Positions 8,096 to 18,750 of a stretch of 64,000 nt of DNA are shown here, piece by piece. Every line of letters starts with the position of its first letter. Position 1 is the first letter of the stretch. Source of the stretch: Flavobacterium hydrophilum (lineage in GTDB: Bacteria > Bacteroidota > Bacteroidia > Flavobacteriales > Flavobacteriaceae). Both the position numbers and the translations under genes were made by a program. The notes under the pieces were generated by a model, which saw nothing but the letters and a program-made list of their open reading frames with translations, was not told where the DNA came from and did no database searches. The stretch is taken from assembly GCF_003202405.1 (NCBI RefSeq), contig NZ_QJHL01000003.1:248001-312000 (forward strand), given 5' to 3'.

Positions 8096-11000
8096 ATGAT
8101 TATGAAAAGCAATTATTGTATTAAACCAACAATGCTCCAGCTATACCTGGTGCTGCTGCTTAGCGTATTTACGATGCAGTCGGGTTTTGCACAAGAGCAG
8201 TCCCAATTTGTAAGCGGAAATGTGAAATCGGCAGATGATGGTATGAGTATACCGGGAGCTACTGTAGCAATTGAAGGAACGAGAAGAGGAACTTCAACAG
8301 ATTTTGACGGGAATTTTAGGGTAGAGGCAAAAGCTGGTGATGTAATAACAATCAGTTTTATGGGTTTCAAAACCCAGCGTGTAACTGTAGGAACTCAAAA
8401 AATGATTGCTGTTATTTTACAAACAGAAGCAGCAGATCTTAAAGAAGTTGTAGTTATTGGATATGGTACTCAAAAAAGAACAACAGTAACAAGTGCTATA
8501 ACACAAGTAACTGGGGAAAATCTTGCCAAAACCAGTACTATCAATGCACTTCAGGGACTTCAGGGGCAGGCAGCCGGACTTCAGATCACTTCTACTTCGG
8601 GACAGCCTGGAGAGAAATTAAATGTAGTTATCAGAGGTTTGGGTACGACTGGCGGAAGCAACCCGCTTTATGTGGTAGACGGAATTCTTACGGGTGATAT
8701 TACCTATTTAAACAATTCTGATATTGAATCTATTTCGGTTCTAAAAGATGCCGCTTCATCAGCCATTTACGGATCACAAGCTGCTAATGGGGTTATTTTG
8801 GTAACAACCAAAAAAGGGAAAAGAGGTTCTCCGGGACAAATTACTTTTGATCAGTACTACGGCGTACAGTCCGTAGCCAGAAAAGTTGACTTATTAGATG
8901 CCAGAGAATATGCCGTTATTATAAATGAAGCAGCAGTAAACTCTGGTAAAAGTCCTTATTTTACTAATAGCCAGATAGCCGCATTAGGAAAAGGTACTAA
9001 CTGGATGGATAAAATGCTAACAGATAATGCAGCCACTAAAAACTTCTCATTTGGAGCTTCAGGAGGTTCTGAAACTTCAGTTTATTCTACCTCTTTATCC
9101 TACTTAGGCCAGGAAGGAGTTGTTGGAGGAAAGGACTTATCCAACTATGAGCGTTACAATTTCAGATTCAACTCAGAGCATAAACTTTATAAGGACGTTT
9201 TAACTTTAGGACAGAATCTAAGCTTTGCATACGTGGATAAAAATGGTATTGGAGTTGGAAATCAATACAATAATTCTTTAAGAAGTTCATTCCAGACAAC
9301 TCCATTATTGCCAATGTATGATGCCGATGGTAATTATTATGACACTACGAATAATAGCGAACCATGGCTGGCAGGTGTAGCAAATCCTTATGCAATGATG
9401 GATTACAATAATCAAAACGAAAGCAATAATCAAAAGTTATTAGGAAATGTTTATTTACAGGTTGAGCCAATAAAAAACCTAACATTTAAGACGACCTTAG
9501 GACTTGATTATTACGTTTCAGAAGGACATTCATACAAGCCTGTATATCACTTGTCAACTTATGCAAATAATAATTTTGATACAGTAAATCAAAATATGAG
9601 CAAAAACAGAAGTATCACCTGGGATAATTTATTAGGATATAAGTTTAATGTTGCCGAAAATCATCATTTTGAGGCCATGGCAGGAACATCCTACATTAAT
9701 TATGCAGGAACCTCTGTAGAAGCGAATAATGCAGATTCTATTTTTGATGATTTAGAACATGCCTGGATAGACAATACAACTAATAAAGACGGGGCTAAAA
9801 TAACCATTAAGGGAAAAAAAGAAGAAAATCTTTTAATGTCTTATTTTGGGAGATTAAATTACAATTTTAAAGAAACTTATTTGTTCAATGCAACATTAAG
9901 AGCAGATGGTTCGTCAAAATTTTCTCCCGGAAATCAGTGGAGTTATTTTCCATCACTATCTGCGGGCTGGGTGATGTCAAATGAAGCATTTTTGAAAGAT
10001 TCACAAGCTATTAATTTCCTGAAATTAAGAGCGAGCTGGGGTCAGGTTGGAAATCAGGCTGTTGGGAACTTTCAATATTTAGCTGTAATGAAATCTAACA
10101 ATACAAACTATATTTTTGGTGATACAGAAGGTTCTCTTACGCCGGGAGCTTATCCTGAAAGATATTCAAATCCTGATTTACATTGGGAAACCTCAGAACA
10201 AATAAATCTTGGTTTAGATGCCAGATTTTTAAACAATGCTTTAGGTGTTACTTTTGATATTTATAAAAAAACAAATAAAGACTGGCTAATTCTGGCACCA
10301 GTTTTGGCAACTTCCGGAGCTAATCCTCCTTTTATAAATGGCGGAGATGTCATTAATAAAGGGGTTGAGCTGAGCCTGAATTACCAAAACAAAATTGGTG
10401 ATTTTAATTATAGTGTTAGTGCAAACGGTGCTTATAATAAAAATACGGTTGGCCAAATCCCTAATGAGGATGGTATTATTCACGGATTAAGTAATGAACT
10501 TTATGACAATGCTGGTGAGTTTTACAGAGCACAAAACGGATTTCCGTTGGGTTATTTCTGGGGATATAAAACAGGAGGTGTTTTTCAGAACCAGGAACAA
10601 ATTAACAATTACAAATCAGCAGCCGGTGTAGTATTACAGCCAGGTGCGGCTCCCGGAGATATCATTTATGTAAATACAAACGGTGATGATAAAATTGATG
10701 CTTCTGATAAAACCAGCATCGGAAATCCTAATCCGGACTTTACATTTGGTTTCTCCTTATCAGCAAACTATAAAGCTTTTGACTTTTCATTGATGGCAAA
10801 TGGTGTGGCAGGGAATCAAATTGTACAATCTTACAGAAACCAATCAGGAGCTTTCGGAAACTATACTTCCAGAATATTGAGCCGCTGGCATGGTGAAGGA
10901 TCTTCGAACACAATGCCAAGGGTTACAGAAGACAACAGAAACTATACGCAATTCTCAGACTTATATGTTCAGGATGGTGATTTCTTAAGAATCAATACGG

Positions 11001-11233
11001 TTACATTAGGATTTGATTTAGCTAAAATGAATAAATCTAAAACATTTTTTGCAAGCCAGTTCAGAATTTACTTTTCAGTATTAAATCTTCACACTTTTAC
11101 AAAATACGATGGTATGGATCCCGAAATTGGATTTGGATCTTCCAATGATGACCAAAAGTTTTCATCAGGGGTTGATGTAGGATACTATCCAAGACCAAGA
11201 ACATATATGTTGGGATTAAATGTTAAACTTTAA
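8096..11233 (+). CDS. SusC-like TonB-dependent outer-membrane transporter of the PUL
   Basis: A 1045-residue protein with a signal peptide ending at GFAQ, a CarboxypepD_reg-like N-terminal domain (IPGATVAIEGTRRGTSTDFDG), a TonB box region with the VVVIGYGTQ motif, a plug domain (VIRGLGTTGGSNPLYVVDG, DAASSAIYGSQAANGVI) and a long beta-barrel ending in an aromatic-rich strand. These are the SusC/RagA hallmarks. It imports large oligosaccharides across the outer membrane, capped by its SusD partner encoded 11 bases downstream. ATG 8096 or the ATG two codons later could be the start; the latter gives a cleaner signal peptide. Confidence 0.96.
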   Translation: MIMKSNYCIKPTMLQLYLVLLLSVFTMQSGFAQEQSQFVSGNVKSADDGMSIPGATVAIEGTRRGTSTDFDGNFRVEAKAGDVITISFMGFKTQRVTVGTQKMIAVILQTEAADLKEVVVIGYGTQKRTTVTSAITQVTGENLAKTSTINALQGLQGQAAGLQITSTSGQPGEKLNVVIRGLGTTGGSNPLYVVDGILTGDITYLNNSDIESISVLKDAASSAIYGSQAANGVILVTTKKGKRGSPGQITFDQYYGVQSVARKVDLLDAREYAVIINEAAVNSGKSPYFTNSQIAALGKGTNWMDKMLTDNAATKNFSFGASGGSETSVYSTSLSYLGQEGVVGGKDLSNYERYNFRFNSEHKLYKDVLTLGQNLSFAYVDKNGIGVGNQYNNSLRSSFQTTPLLPMYDADGNYYDTTNNSEPWLAGVANPYAMMDYNNQNESNNQKLLGNVYLQVEPIKNLTFKTTLGLDYYVSEGHSYKPVYHLSTYANNNFDTVNQNMSKNRSITWDNLLGYKFNVAENHHFEAMAGTSYINYAGTSVEANNADSIFDDLEHAWIDNTTNKDGAKITIKGKKEENLLMSYFGRLNYNFKETYLFNATLRADGSSKFSPGNQWSYFPSLSAGWVMSNEAFLKDSQAINFLKLRASWGQVGNQAVGNFQYLAVMKSNNTNYIFGDTEGSLTPGAYPERYSNPDLHWETSEQINLGLDARFLNNALGVTFDIYKKTNKDWLILAPVLATSGANPPFINGGDVINKGVELSLNYQNKIGDFNYSVSANGAYNKNTVGQIPNEDGIIHGLSNELYDNAGEFYRAQNGFPLGYFWGYKTGGVFQNQEQINNYKSAAGVVLQPGAAPGDIIYVNTNGDDKIDASDKTSIGNPNPDFTFGFSLSANYKAFDFSLMANGVAGNQIVQSYRNQSGAFGNYTSRILSRWHGEGSSNTMPRVTEDNRNYTQFSDLYVQDGDFLRINTVTLGFDLAKMNKSKTFFASQFRIYFSVLNLHTFTKYDGMDPEIGFGSSNDDQKFSSGVDVGYYPRPRTYMLGLNVKL

Positions 11234-11244
11234 TAAATAAGATA

Positions 11245-12819
11245 ATGAAAAATACATATTTATATATTTTCTGTTTGAGTTTATTGTCTCTGGGTTCTTG
11301 TGAGTTAGAAACAGAGCCTTTGACACAACAAACAGATAGTAATTTTTATAAAACGACAGGGGATGCTTACACTGCATTAGTAGGTTGTTATGATGGTTTA
11401 CAGGTAGCTACCGGAGCTTCCGGACTAGGTGTTCCTGTAATAAGTGAAGTGATGTCTGATGATTGTTTCGGAGGAACCGGCGCTTCTGATGGGTACAATT
11501 ATGCATTAATAGATGAATTTGATAAGAGCCGTTCTCCTGCAGACGTGGATTTACTTGACTTAAACTGGAAAAATTATTATAAAGCAATTTATCGTTGTAA
11601 CGTTTTCCTGACGAAAATGGATCAGATTGACTGGAAAGGAGACACTGCTTTAAGAAATACTTACGAGTCTGAAACTAAATTCATCAGAGCCTACCTGTAT
11701 TTTGAAATGGTGCGTTTGTGGGGAAACATACCCTTATTAACAGCTCCTTCTATAGAGAATATGCCACAGGCGGCTCCTGAAGAGGTTTATAAGGTTATAG
11801 CAGAAGATTTAGTTTTTGCGTCAGAAAATTTGCCTACAGCTGCCTATAATTCCGTACCTGGAGGAAGAATTACTAAATGGGCTGCAAAGTCCTTACTAGG
11901 CCGCGTTTATTTGTATTATACCGGATATTATGGCAAAACAGATTTAGCAGGGGTTGTAACCAAAACACAAGCTTTAGGACATTTAGAAGACGTTATTTCA
12001 GGGAGTGGTCATGGATTAGTTGATAATTTTTCTACTTTATGGCCAGCGGCTTCAGTTGCTCAATATGCAGGTGAGAGCAATAAAGAAATTATTTTTTCTG
12101 TAAAATATACTTATACAAGTGATTACAACGGAAATACAGATGGGAATCATTGGCTGGTAATGTTCGGTATGAGAGAGTTTTCATCTTATCCTTATGGCCG
12201 CGGATGGGGAGTTACTGTAAATTCAAAACTATGGAATGCTTTCAGTGCTAATGATACAAGACGCGGAGCAACTGTAATTGGAATTGCAGAAGAAAATATA
12301 GCCTTCGACAAATTAAACAGCCAAAGAGAATATACGGGTTACTACAACAAAAAATATTCGCCAATGGTTGACCAAAGCGGAAAAGATCTTCCGCTTGTTT
12401 TAGGCAGTGCATTTTGGGATATCAGTCAGTTTCAGGATTATGTAGCATTGAGATACGCAGATGTTTTATTAATGGCAGCTGAATTAGGAAGTGGTAGCGC
12501 TCAGTCTTATTTTGACCAGGTGAGACAAAGAGCGTACAAATCTAATTTTACATCAATACCGGCTACTCAGGATAATATAATGAATGAAAGACATTTAGAA
12601 TTTGCTCTTGAAGGAGTGAGATATTGGGACTTATTGCGTCAGGGTATTGGTGTAGCTTCGTCAAAAATTGCAGAATCTACAACATTATTAAGCGGTGGAG
12701 TTTCTACAACAAAAACAATTTCGGCTGCTAAGATTCAGGAGACAAAGGGATTACAGCAAATACCTAATACTCAGATCACCTTGTCAGGGAATGTTTTAAA
12801 ACAAAATGCAGGCTGGTAA
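11245..12819 (+). CDS. SusD/RagB-like glycan-binding lipoprotein
   Basis: A 524-residue lipoprotein with lipobox LGSC (Cys19) followed by acidic residues typical of surface export. The early DSNFYKTTGDAYTALVGCYDGL segment and the C-terminal region with YADVLLMAAE and NERHLEFALEGVRYWDLLRQG are signatures of the RagB/SusD family, a TPR-rich fold. It closes the SusC barrel as a lid and binds the incoming oligosaccharide on the cell surface. It lies 11 bases after susC and is co-transcribed with it. SusD itself does not indicate which glycan is bound; the neighbouring enzymes point to xyloglucan. Confidence 0.95.
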   Translation: MKNTYLYIFCLSLLSLGSCELETEPLTQQTDSNFYKTTGDAYTALVGCYDGLQVATGASGLGVPVISEVMSDDCFGGTGASDGYNYALIDEFDKSRSPADVDLLDLNWKNYYKAIYRCNVFLTKMDQIDWKGDTALRNTYESETKFIRAYLYFEMVRLWGNIPLLTAPSIENMPQAAPEEVYKVIAEDLVFASENLPTAAYNSVPGGRITKWAAKSLLGRVYLYYTGYYGKTDLAGVVTKTQALGHLEDVISGSGHGLVDNFSTLWPAASVAQYAGESNKEIIFSVKYTYTSDYNGNTDGNHWLVMFGMREFSSYPYGRGWGVTVNSKLWNAFSANDTRRGATVIGIAEENIAFDKLNSQREYTGYYNKKYSPMVDQSGKDLPLVLGSAFWDISQFQDYVALRYADVLLMAAELGSGSAQSYFDQVRQRAYKSNFTSIPATQDNIMNERHLEFALEGVRYWDLLRQGIGVASSKIAESTTLLSGGVSTTKTISAAKIQETKGLQQIPNTQITLSGNVLKQNAGW

Positions 12820-12841
12820 TTTTAACTAAAAATTTAAAAAA

Positions 12842-13717
12842 ATGAAAAAGACTAAATTATTAATTACATCATTTTTGATGATAATGGTACTTTTACTTGT
12901 CCCATCTTGTTCACCTGAAACATATTCTTTAGAAGAAACGATAGACAAATCGGATATCAATATTCAAGTTACTCAGGATTTACAGGCAAGTCCGGGAGGG
13001 AATAAAATAAAACTAAAAAATTTAACCACTGACGTAATTCCTTATTGGAAATATGTTGACGGAAATGGAAATGAATTAGGGCATTCTAATAAAGGTGAAG
13101 ATGAAATTACTTTTCCTTTCGCAGGAAAATATACGATTTATTTCACTGCTTATACACAAAGTGGTGCTGTAGATGCTGCTCCGGTAACAGTTAATGTTAC
13201 TCAAAATGATGAGACCTATTTTAGTGATGAAAGATGGAACTTCTTAACTAATGGTGTGAATGGAAAAACCTGGGTTTTATACATGACTGCACCTCTGGAA
13301 TTTATTGGAAAACCTGCATCTTACCAAAACATTGCAGTAAGTGGTCATGGATGGTGGCCAAATCTTTCTGATATTTCGTGGGCAGGTTTAGAAAACAAAG
13401 ATTGGGGAGAAGTTACTTTTAATCTTAACGGAGGTTATAATGTTACAGTAAAACAAACTGATCCAACAGCCGGAAGTGCTGTGCAGACAACAAAAACAGG
13501 AACTTTTAATTTTAATCTTACTGCAGGTTCAACAAATGACAGGATTAGTTTTAACGGAGGAACAGAAATGTTACATCCAAGCGGACCAAGCTATTTTAGT
13601 TCCGGATTTACTTTTACTAATGTTCAGATTGTAGAACTTACCGAGACAACCTTAGCTTTTATAGCTATTAGGGCAGATGGTGATTATTTGATTTATCATT
13701 TGGTTGTAAAACCTTAA
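12842..13717 (+). CDS. third surface lipoprotein of the PUL, probable glycan-binding protein
   Basis: A 291-residue lipoprotein (lipobox VPSC) placed directly after SusD, where PULs usually encode SusE/SusF-like or SGBP proteins. An Ig/PKD-like domain (about residues 35-120, ending in a VTVNVTQN strand) is followed by an all-beta C-terminal domain rich in tryptophans (GHGWWPNLSDISWAGLENKDW), which suits carbohydrate stacking. No catalytic motif is visible. I infer a surface glycan-binding role from position and composition. It is followed by an 11-bp inverted repeat that separates the import genes from the enzyme genes. Confidence 0.75.
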   Translation: MKKTKLLITSFLMIMVLLLVPSCSPETYSLEETIDKSDINIQVTQDLQASPGGNKIKLKNLTTDVIPYWKYVDGNGNELGHSNKGEDEITFPFAGKYTIYFTAYTQSGAVDAAPVTVNVTQNDETYFSDERWNFLTNGVNGKTWVLYMTAPLEFIGKPASYQNIAVSGHGWWPNLSDISWAGLENKDWGEVTFNLNGGYNVTVKQTDPTAGSAVQTTKTGTFNFNLTAGSTNDRISFNGGTEMLHPSGPSYFSSGFTFTNVQIVELTETTLAFIAIRADGDYLIYHLVVKP

Positions 13718-13732
13718 TTATTTAATTTTCAT

Positions 13733-13778
13733 AGTCTCAGTTTTCAAGACATTTTTAATGTTCTTTTAAACTGAGACT
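13733..13778 (+). terminator. hairpin between the import genes and the enzyme genes of the PUL
   Basis: A perfect 11-bp inverted repeat (13733-13743 with 13768-13778) with a 24-base loop and no strong T-run. It may be a weak terminator, an RNA-stability element or a processing site that keeps susCD mRNA more abundant than enzyme mRNA. Confidence 0.45.
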
Positions 13779-13812
13779 TAAATTATTGATATAAAAAACA
13801 AAAAAGAATACC

Positions 13813-16299
13813 ATGAATAAAAGAAAAAAATTAAACAGCAAATTTTCATTATTAACATTAGTAGGAGTCATTCTGTTCTGCTCTTGTAATAAAAAAGAAG
13901 ATGCTTTTTTCAATAGAAAAATTTCTTTTAATTCAGATTGGAGTTTTCATCTTAATGATAGTCTTGTTGATAAAGATACAATTAGTCCTTCTACAAAATG
14001 GCGCACTTTAGACGTTCCTCACGATTGGAGCATAGAAGGAAAATTTGATGAAAAAAGCCCAGGAGGTTATGGCGGAGGATCGCTTAACGGAGGTTTGGGC
14101 TGGTACAAAAAAACATTTAAAGTTGCTGCAACAGACAGCACAAAAATTACTTCAATTACTTTTGACGGCGTTTATAGAAACAGCGAAGTCTGGATAAACG
14201 GGCATTTTTTAGGAAAACGTCCAAACGGCTATATTGGCTTTCAATATGAGATTACTCCTTACTTAAACTATGGAGACAAAAACAACGAAATAATTGTTAA
14301 GGTTGACAATTCAAAACAACCCAATTCACGCTGGTATTCGGGTTCCGGAATTTTTAGAAATGTCTGGATCGAAACTACAGATAAACTTCACGTAGGACAA
14401 TGGGGAACCTATATTACAACCCCAAAAATTACAGCTGAAAAAGCTTCAGTACATATTGAAACTACAATTAAAAATCAATACAAAGAATCTAAAAAAGCTA
14501 CAGTAACCACAACTATTTTTAAAGAAGACACCAAAGTAACTTCGGTTACTCAAAATATAACAATCAATGCGGATGGAAATCAAATTGTAAAGCAAACAGC
14601 TGAAGTTGAAAATCCTGTATTATGGTCAGACGAAAATCCGGAATTGTGCACAGCAGTTACCGAAATTTCGCTTGACGATAAAATAATTGACCAATACAAA
14701 ACCACTTTCGGAATCAGGGATTTTAAATTTGATCTGAATAAAGGTTTTATTCTGAACGGAAAACAAGTCAAAATAAAAGGGGTTTGTATGCACCACGATT
14801 TAGGTCCGTTAGGTTCTGCAATCAATACGCGCGCCATCGAACGTCAGTTAGAAATCATGAAAGAAATGGGTGTAAACGGAATCAGGACTTCACACAATCC
14901 GCCGGCAACAGAACTTTTAGAGCTTTGTGACAAAATGGGTTTCATTGTCATGGATGAAGCATTCGACATGTGGAAACAAACAAAAACCAAATATGATTAC
15001 GGTAACGATTGGGACAAATGGCATAAGCAAGATTTAATCGATCAGTTGTTGCGTGACCGAAATCACGCGAGTATTTTTATGTGGAGCATTGGAAATGAAA
15101 TTCCGGAACAATGGAATGAAACCGGAATTGAAATTGCCAAAGAATTAGCAGCAATTACACGTCAATATGATAAAACGAGACCAATTACAGCAGGAATGAA
15201 TCCGCCGGTAAACATGAATATTGATGCCGTTACTTTACAATTCGAGAAAAAGAATGTTTCAATTAATCCGCTTGCAGGATCGGGAGTTCTGGATTTAATC
15301 GGATACAATTATGCACATCAAACTTTCGAACATCATTTAAAAAATTTCCCAAAGACACCTTTCATTGCAACCGAGACTACTTCAGGGTTACAGACAAGAG
15401 GATATTACGATGCCGTTTCAGATACTATCAAAAAATGGCCGGTTAGTTGGGATAAAAAATTTGATGGAGGTAATCCGGGAAATACCGTTTCGGCTTACGA
15501 TCAGGTACAAACGCCTTGGGGATCTACACACGAAGCAACCTGGAAAATTATCAAAAAACACGATTTCTTAGCCGGAATGTACGTTTGGACAGGTTTTGAT
15601 TATATCGGAGAACCAACTCCGTACGAATGGCCATCAGTAAGTTCATATTTCGGAATTGTAGATTTAGCCGGTTTCCCGAAAGATGTGTATTATATGTACC
15701 AAAGCGAATGGACCGATAAAGATGTTCTTCATATTTTTCCACATTGGAACTGGAAAGCCGGACAAATTGTTGACGTTTGGGCTTATTACAATAATGCCGA
15801 TGAGGTAGAACTTTTCGTAAACGGAAAATCAGTTGGAAAACGAAGCAAAAAAGGAGATGATTTACATGTAATGTGGAGAATTCCATTTCAGCAGGGAACT
15901 CTAAAAGCAGTTTCCCGTAAAGATGGAAAAATAGTTTTAGAAAAAGAAATCAAAACAGCCGGAAATCCTTCGCAATTAAAATTAACTGCGGACAGAAGCA
16001 CCATCAAAGCAAATAAAACTGATTTGTCATTTGTAACAGTTGACATTTTAGATGCTAAAGGAACTCTGGCTCCAAATGCCAATAACGAAATAAATTTCTC
16101 CTTAAAAGGAAACGGAAAAATTGTTGGGGTTTGCAGCGGTGATCCGTTGAGTCATGAATCCTATAAAGGAACAATACATACAGCTTTGGCCGGAAAATGT
16201 CTGGTCATTGTTCAGTCTTCTGATAAGTCAGGTCGAATTGAATTGACCGCTAAAGCAAATGGATTAAAACAATCTACAATTGTAATTACAGCAGAATAA
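13813..16299 (+). CDS. glycoside hydrolase family 2, probable beta-galactosidase (lipoprotein)
   Basis: An 828-residue GH2 enzyme with a lipobox (FCSC), so membrane-anchored. Domain order: jelly-roll sugar-binding domain (about 35-200, PHDWSIEG, GGLGWYKKTF), immunoglobulin-like domain, TIM barrel (about 310-600) and C-terminal beta domains of the DUF4982/GH2-C5 kind. Glu429 in IGNE is the likely acid/base and Glu521 in ATETTSG the nucleophile. GH2 members from xyloglucan loci are beta-galactosidases that remove galactose from side chains, and this is my best guess; other beta-glycosides are possible. It is the first enzyme gene of the block. Confidence 0.88.
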   Translation: MNKRKKLNSKFSLLTLVGVILFCSCNKKEDAFFNRKISFNSDWSFHLNDSLVDKDTISPSTKWRTLDVPHDWSIEGKFDEKSPGGYGGGSLNGGLGWYKKTFKVAATDSTKITSITFDGVYRNSEVWINGHFLGKRPNGYIGFQYEITPYLNYGDKNNEIIVKVDNSKQPNSRWYSGSGIFRNVWIETTDKLHVGQWGTYITTPKITAEKASVHIETTIKNQYKESKKATVTTTIFKEDTKVTSVTQNITINADGNQIVKQTAEVENPVLWSDENPELCTAVTEISLDDKIIDQYKTTFGIRDFKFDLNKGFILNGKQVKIKGVCMHHDLGPLGSAINTRAIERQLEIMKEMGVNGIRTSHNPPATELLELCDKMGFIVMDEAFDMWKQTKTKYDYGNDWDKWHKQDLIDQLLRDRNHASIFMWSIGNEIPEQWNETGIEIAKELAAITRQYDKTRPITAGMNPPVNMNIDAVTLQFEKKNVSINPLAGSGVLDLIGYNYAHQTFEHHLKNFPKTPFIATETTSGLQTRGYYDAVSDTIKKWPVSWDKKFDGGNPGNTVSAYDQVQTPWGSTHEATWKIIKKHDFLAGMYVWTGFDYIGEPTPYEWPSVSSYFGIVDLAGFPKDVYYMYQSEWTDKDVLHIFPHWNWKAGQIVDVWAYYNNADEVELFVNGKSVGKRSKKGDDLHVMWRIPFQQGTLKAVSRKDGKIVLEKEIKTAGNPSQLKLTADRSTIKANKTDLSFVTVDILDAKGTLAPNANNEINFSLKGNGKIVGVCSGDPLSHESYKGTIHTALAGKCLVIVQSSDKSGRIELTAKANGLKQSTIVITAE

Positions 16300-16330
16300 A
16301 CGCAATTAATAATACTAAATATCAACCATA

Positions 16331-18730
16331 ATGAAAAAAATACAAATAGCCTCCTTGTCGCTGTTTATGGGTTTTGGATTATTGCTTTCGCCAAAAGCAT
16401 CAGCCCAAATCCAAAATGCAGATGTGCTGAATGCTCCGATAGATATCAGCAAAGATTTTCAGAATTACCTGAATACGTTTTATTTCGCTGATGAATTGGC
16501 CTCTTTTGATCCTGCAACAGGAAAAGGAACTATAAAATATTTGAGATACAATTATAAAACACGTCAGGCTTTCAACAATATGATGGTGAAACCTGATACA
16601 GAGAAACCAAATGAATTCCCAACAACAGAATACGAGGTTTCACCGGTATTGCCATTCGAAATTCAGTTTGTTTCAGACAGAACAATTCGTATCAAAACAA
16701 CTTCTGGACCGCAGTTTCACCCACAAAAAGAATCTCTGATGCTGGTTGACGGTGTTGCACCAAACCATCCTGAATTATGGAAATATGCTAAAATCGAAGG
16801 CGGTCACAGCTACACAAGCAAACATGGAAAAGTCGAAATTTTGACAAAACCGTGGCATGTTAAAATCTACGATGAAAAAGGAAAACTCCTTACAAGTACA
16901 CTTCACGATACCGATTTTAAAAATACCTATACGCCAACACTTCCGTTTTCTTATGTTCGCAGAAACAGTGATTACTCCAGAAGTATGGGCGCTGCTTTCA
17001 GTTTAGAGCCGGACGAAAAAATATTTGGCTGTGGGGAATCCTTTACACAATTCAACAAACGTGGTCAAAAAGTAGTTTTATGGACGGATGACGCCAACGG
17101 AATCCAGAATGAAACCATGTACAAACCGATTCCGTTTTACATGAGCAGCCGTGGTTACGGAGTTTTCATGCACCATTCAACACCAATTACAGTTGACTTT
17201 GGAAGATATTTTGCCAGCGCCAACGAAATGTACATTGGCGACGACGAAGCCGATTTGTTTTTCTTTATCGGAGAACCAAAAGATATTTTAGATCAATACA
17301 CCGATTTGACAGGAAAAGCAGCCATGCCGCCACTTTGGTCATTTGGTTTCTGGATGAGCCGTATTACGTATTTCTCTGAAAAAGAAGGAAGAGATGTTGC
17401 CAGAGATTTACGTAAATATAAAATTCCAACAGATGTTATTCACTTTGATACCGGTTGGTTTGATGTAGACTGGAGAAACAACTATGAGTTTGCAAAAGCG
17501 CGTTTCCCGGATGCTCAAAAAATGATGTCCGATTTGAAAGAAGATGGCTTTCATGTGTGTTTATGGCAGTTGCCTTATTTCACACCAAAAAATACGTTGT
17601 TCAACGAAATCATGGACAAAAATCTGGCAGTAAAAGACCGTAAAGGAAATCTTCCGTACGAAGATGCTGTATTGGATTTCTCAAATCCTGAAACGGTAAC
17701 CTGGTACCAATCAAAATTGAAAAAATTATTTGATCAGGGTGTTTCTGTTTTCAAAGTTGATTTTGGAGAAGCAGCTCCGCCTGACGGAATTTACCATTCA
17801 GGAAGAACAGGTTTCTACGAACACAATTTATATCCGCTAAGATACAACAAGGCTGTAGCCGAAATTACGCAGAAAGAAAAAGGATATACTTTAATCTGGG
17901 CGAGAAGTACCTGGGCAGGAAGCCAGCGTTACCCATTGCATTGGGGCGGAGATGCCGAAACTACAAACGGAGCGATGTCTGCAGAATTGCGAGGCGGACT
18001 TTCATTAGGTCTTTCCGGTTTTAGTTTCTGGAGTCATGACGTTGGGGGCTTCGCTACAAAATCTCCTGAAAATTTATACAGAAGATGGGCACCGTTCGGC
18101 ATGTTTACTTCTCACGTAAGAAGCCACGGAGAACCGCCTCGCGAACCTTGGTTATACAGCAAAGATTTCTTAGAAGGATTTAGAAAAGCAGATAATATGC
18201 GTTACGAATTGATGCCGTATATCTACGCCCAGGCAAAAGAAAGTTCCCAAAAGGGATTGCCGATGATGCGCGCTTTGTTTGTAGAATATCCAAACGATCC
18301 CGGAGCCTGGTTGGTTGACAATGAATATTTATTCGGATCAAGTATGCTGGTTGCACCGCTTTTTGAAGAAGTTGAAGAGAGAGACGTTTACCTTCCGGCA
18401 GGGATATGGATTGATTATCAGACTAAAAAAGTATACGAGGGAGGATGGCATAAAATCAAAGCAGGCGAAGTGCCAATTGTAGTTTTGGTGAGAGACGGTT
18501 CTGCTATCCCACATATTGCATTGGCACAATCTACCAAAGATATGGACTGGAGTAAATTAACCCTAAAAGTATTCGCAAGTGACAAAATCACTTCGGCGAA
18601 AGCCAAAATATTTTTACCGGATGGAGATGCTGTTCAGGAAATTACAGTTACTAAAAAAGGAAATACTTTGGATGTAACACCAAATACCTTAAATGGAAAA
18701 ACCACTTTTAAAACCGAGTGGCTAAAATAG
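16331..18730 (+). CDS. glycoside hydrolase family 31, probable alpha-xylosidase
   Basis: A 799-residue enzyme with a Sec signal peptide (ends SASAQ). The GH31 N-terminal beta-sandwich is followed by the TIM barrel. Asp477 in FKVDFGEAAP is the nucleophile and Asp541 in HWGGDAET the acid/base. The KVDFGE nucleophile context and the ARSTWAGSQRYPLHW stretch resemble YicI-type alpha-xylosidases more than alpha-glucosidases. In a xyloglucan locus it would release xylose from the non-reducing end of oligosaccharides in the periplasm. It follows the GH2 gene after 31 bases. A hairpin follows it at 18751-18785. Confidence 0.92.
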   Translation: MKKIQIASLSLFMGFGLLLSPKASAQIQNADVLNAPIDISKDFQNYLNTFYFADELASFDPATGKGTIKYLRYNYKTRQAFNNMMVKPDTEKPNEFPTTEYEVSPVLPFEIQFVSDRTIRIKTTSGPQFHPQKESLMLVDGVAPNHPELWKYAKIEGGHSYTSKHGKVEILTKPWHVKIYDEKGKLLTSTLHDTDFKNTYTPTLPFSYVRRNSDYSRSMGAAFSLEPDEKIFGCGESFTQFNKRGQKVVLWTDDANGIQNETMYKPIPFYMSSRGYGVFMHHSTPITVDFGRYFASANEMYIGDDEADLFFFIGEPKDILDQYTDLTGKAAMPPLWSFGFWMSRITYFSEKEGRDVARDLRKYKIPTDVIHFDTGWFDVDWRNNYEFAKARFPDAQKMMSDLKEDGFHVCLWQLPYFTPKNTLFNEIMDKNLAVKDRKGNLPYEDAVLDFSNPETVTWYQSKLKKLFDQGVSVFKVDFGEAAPPDGIYHSGRTGFYEHNLYPLRYNKAVAEITQKEKGYTLIWARSTWAGSQRYPLHWGGDAETTNGAMSAELRGGLSLGLSGFSFWSHDVGGFATKSPENLYRRWAPFGMFTSHVRSHGEPPREPWLYSKDFLEGFRKADNMRYELMPYIYAQAKESSQKGLPMMRALFVEYPNDPGAWLVDNEYLFGSSMLVAPLFEEVEERDVYLPAGIWIDYQTKKVYEGGWHKIKAGEVPIVVLVRDGSAIPHIALAQSTKDMDWSKLTLKVFASDKITSAKAKIFLPDGDAVQEITVTKKGNTLDVTPNTLNGKTTFKTEWLK

Positions 18731-18750
18731 GTTTTGTTAGAGTTAGTTTT

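Noticed and set aside
14580..14837. Minus-strand open frames inside the glycoside hydrolase genes and other genes
   Set aside because: They lie opposite clear, family-matching coding sequence, have no signal or domain features and no promoter, and are frame shadows.
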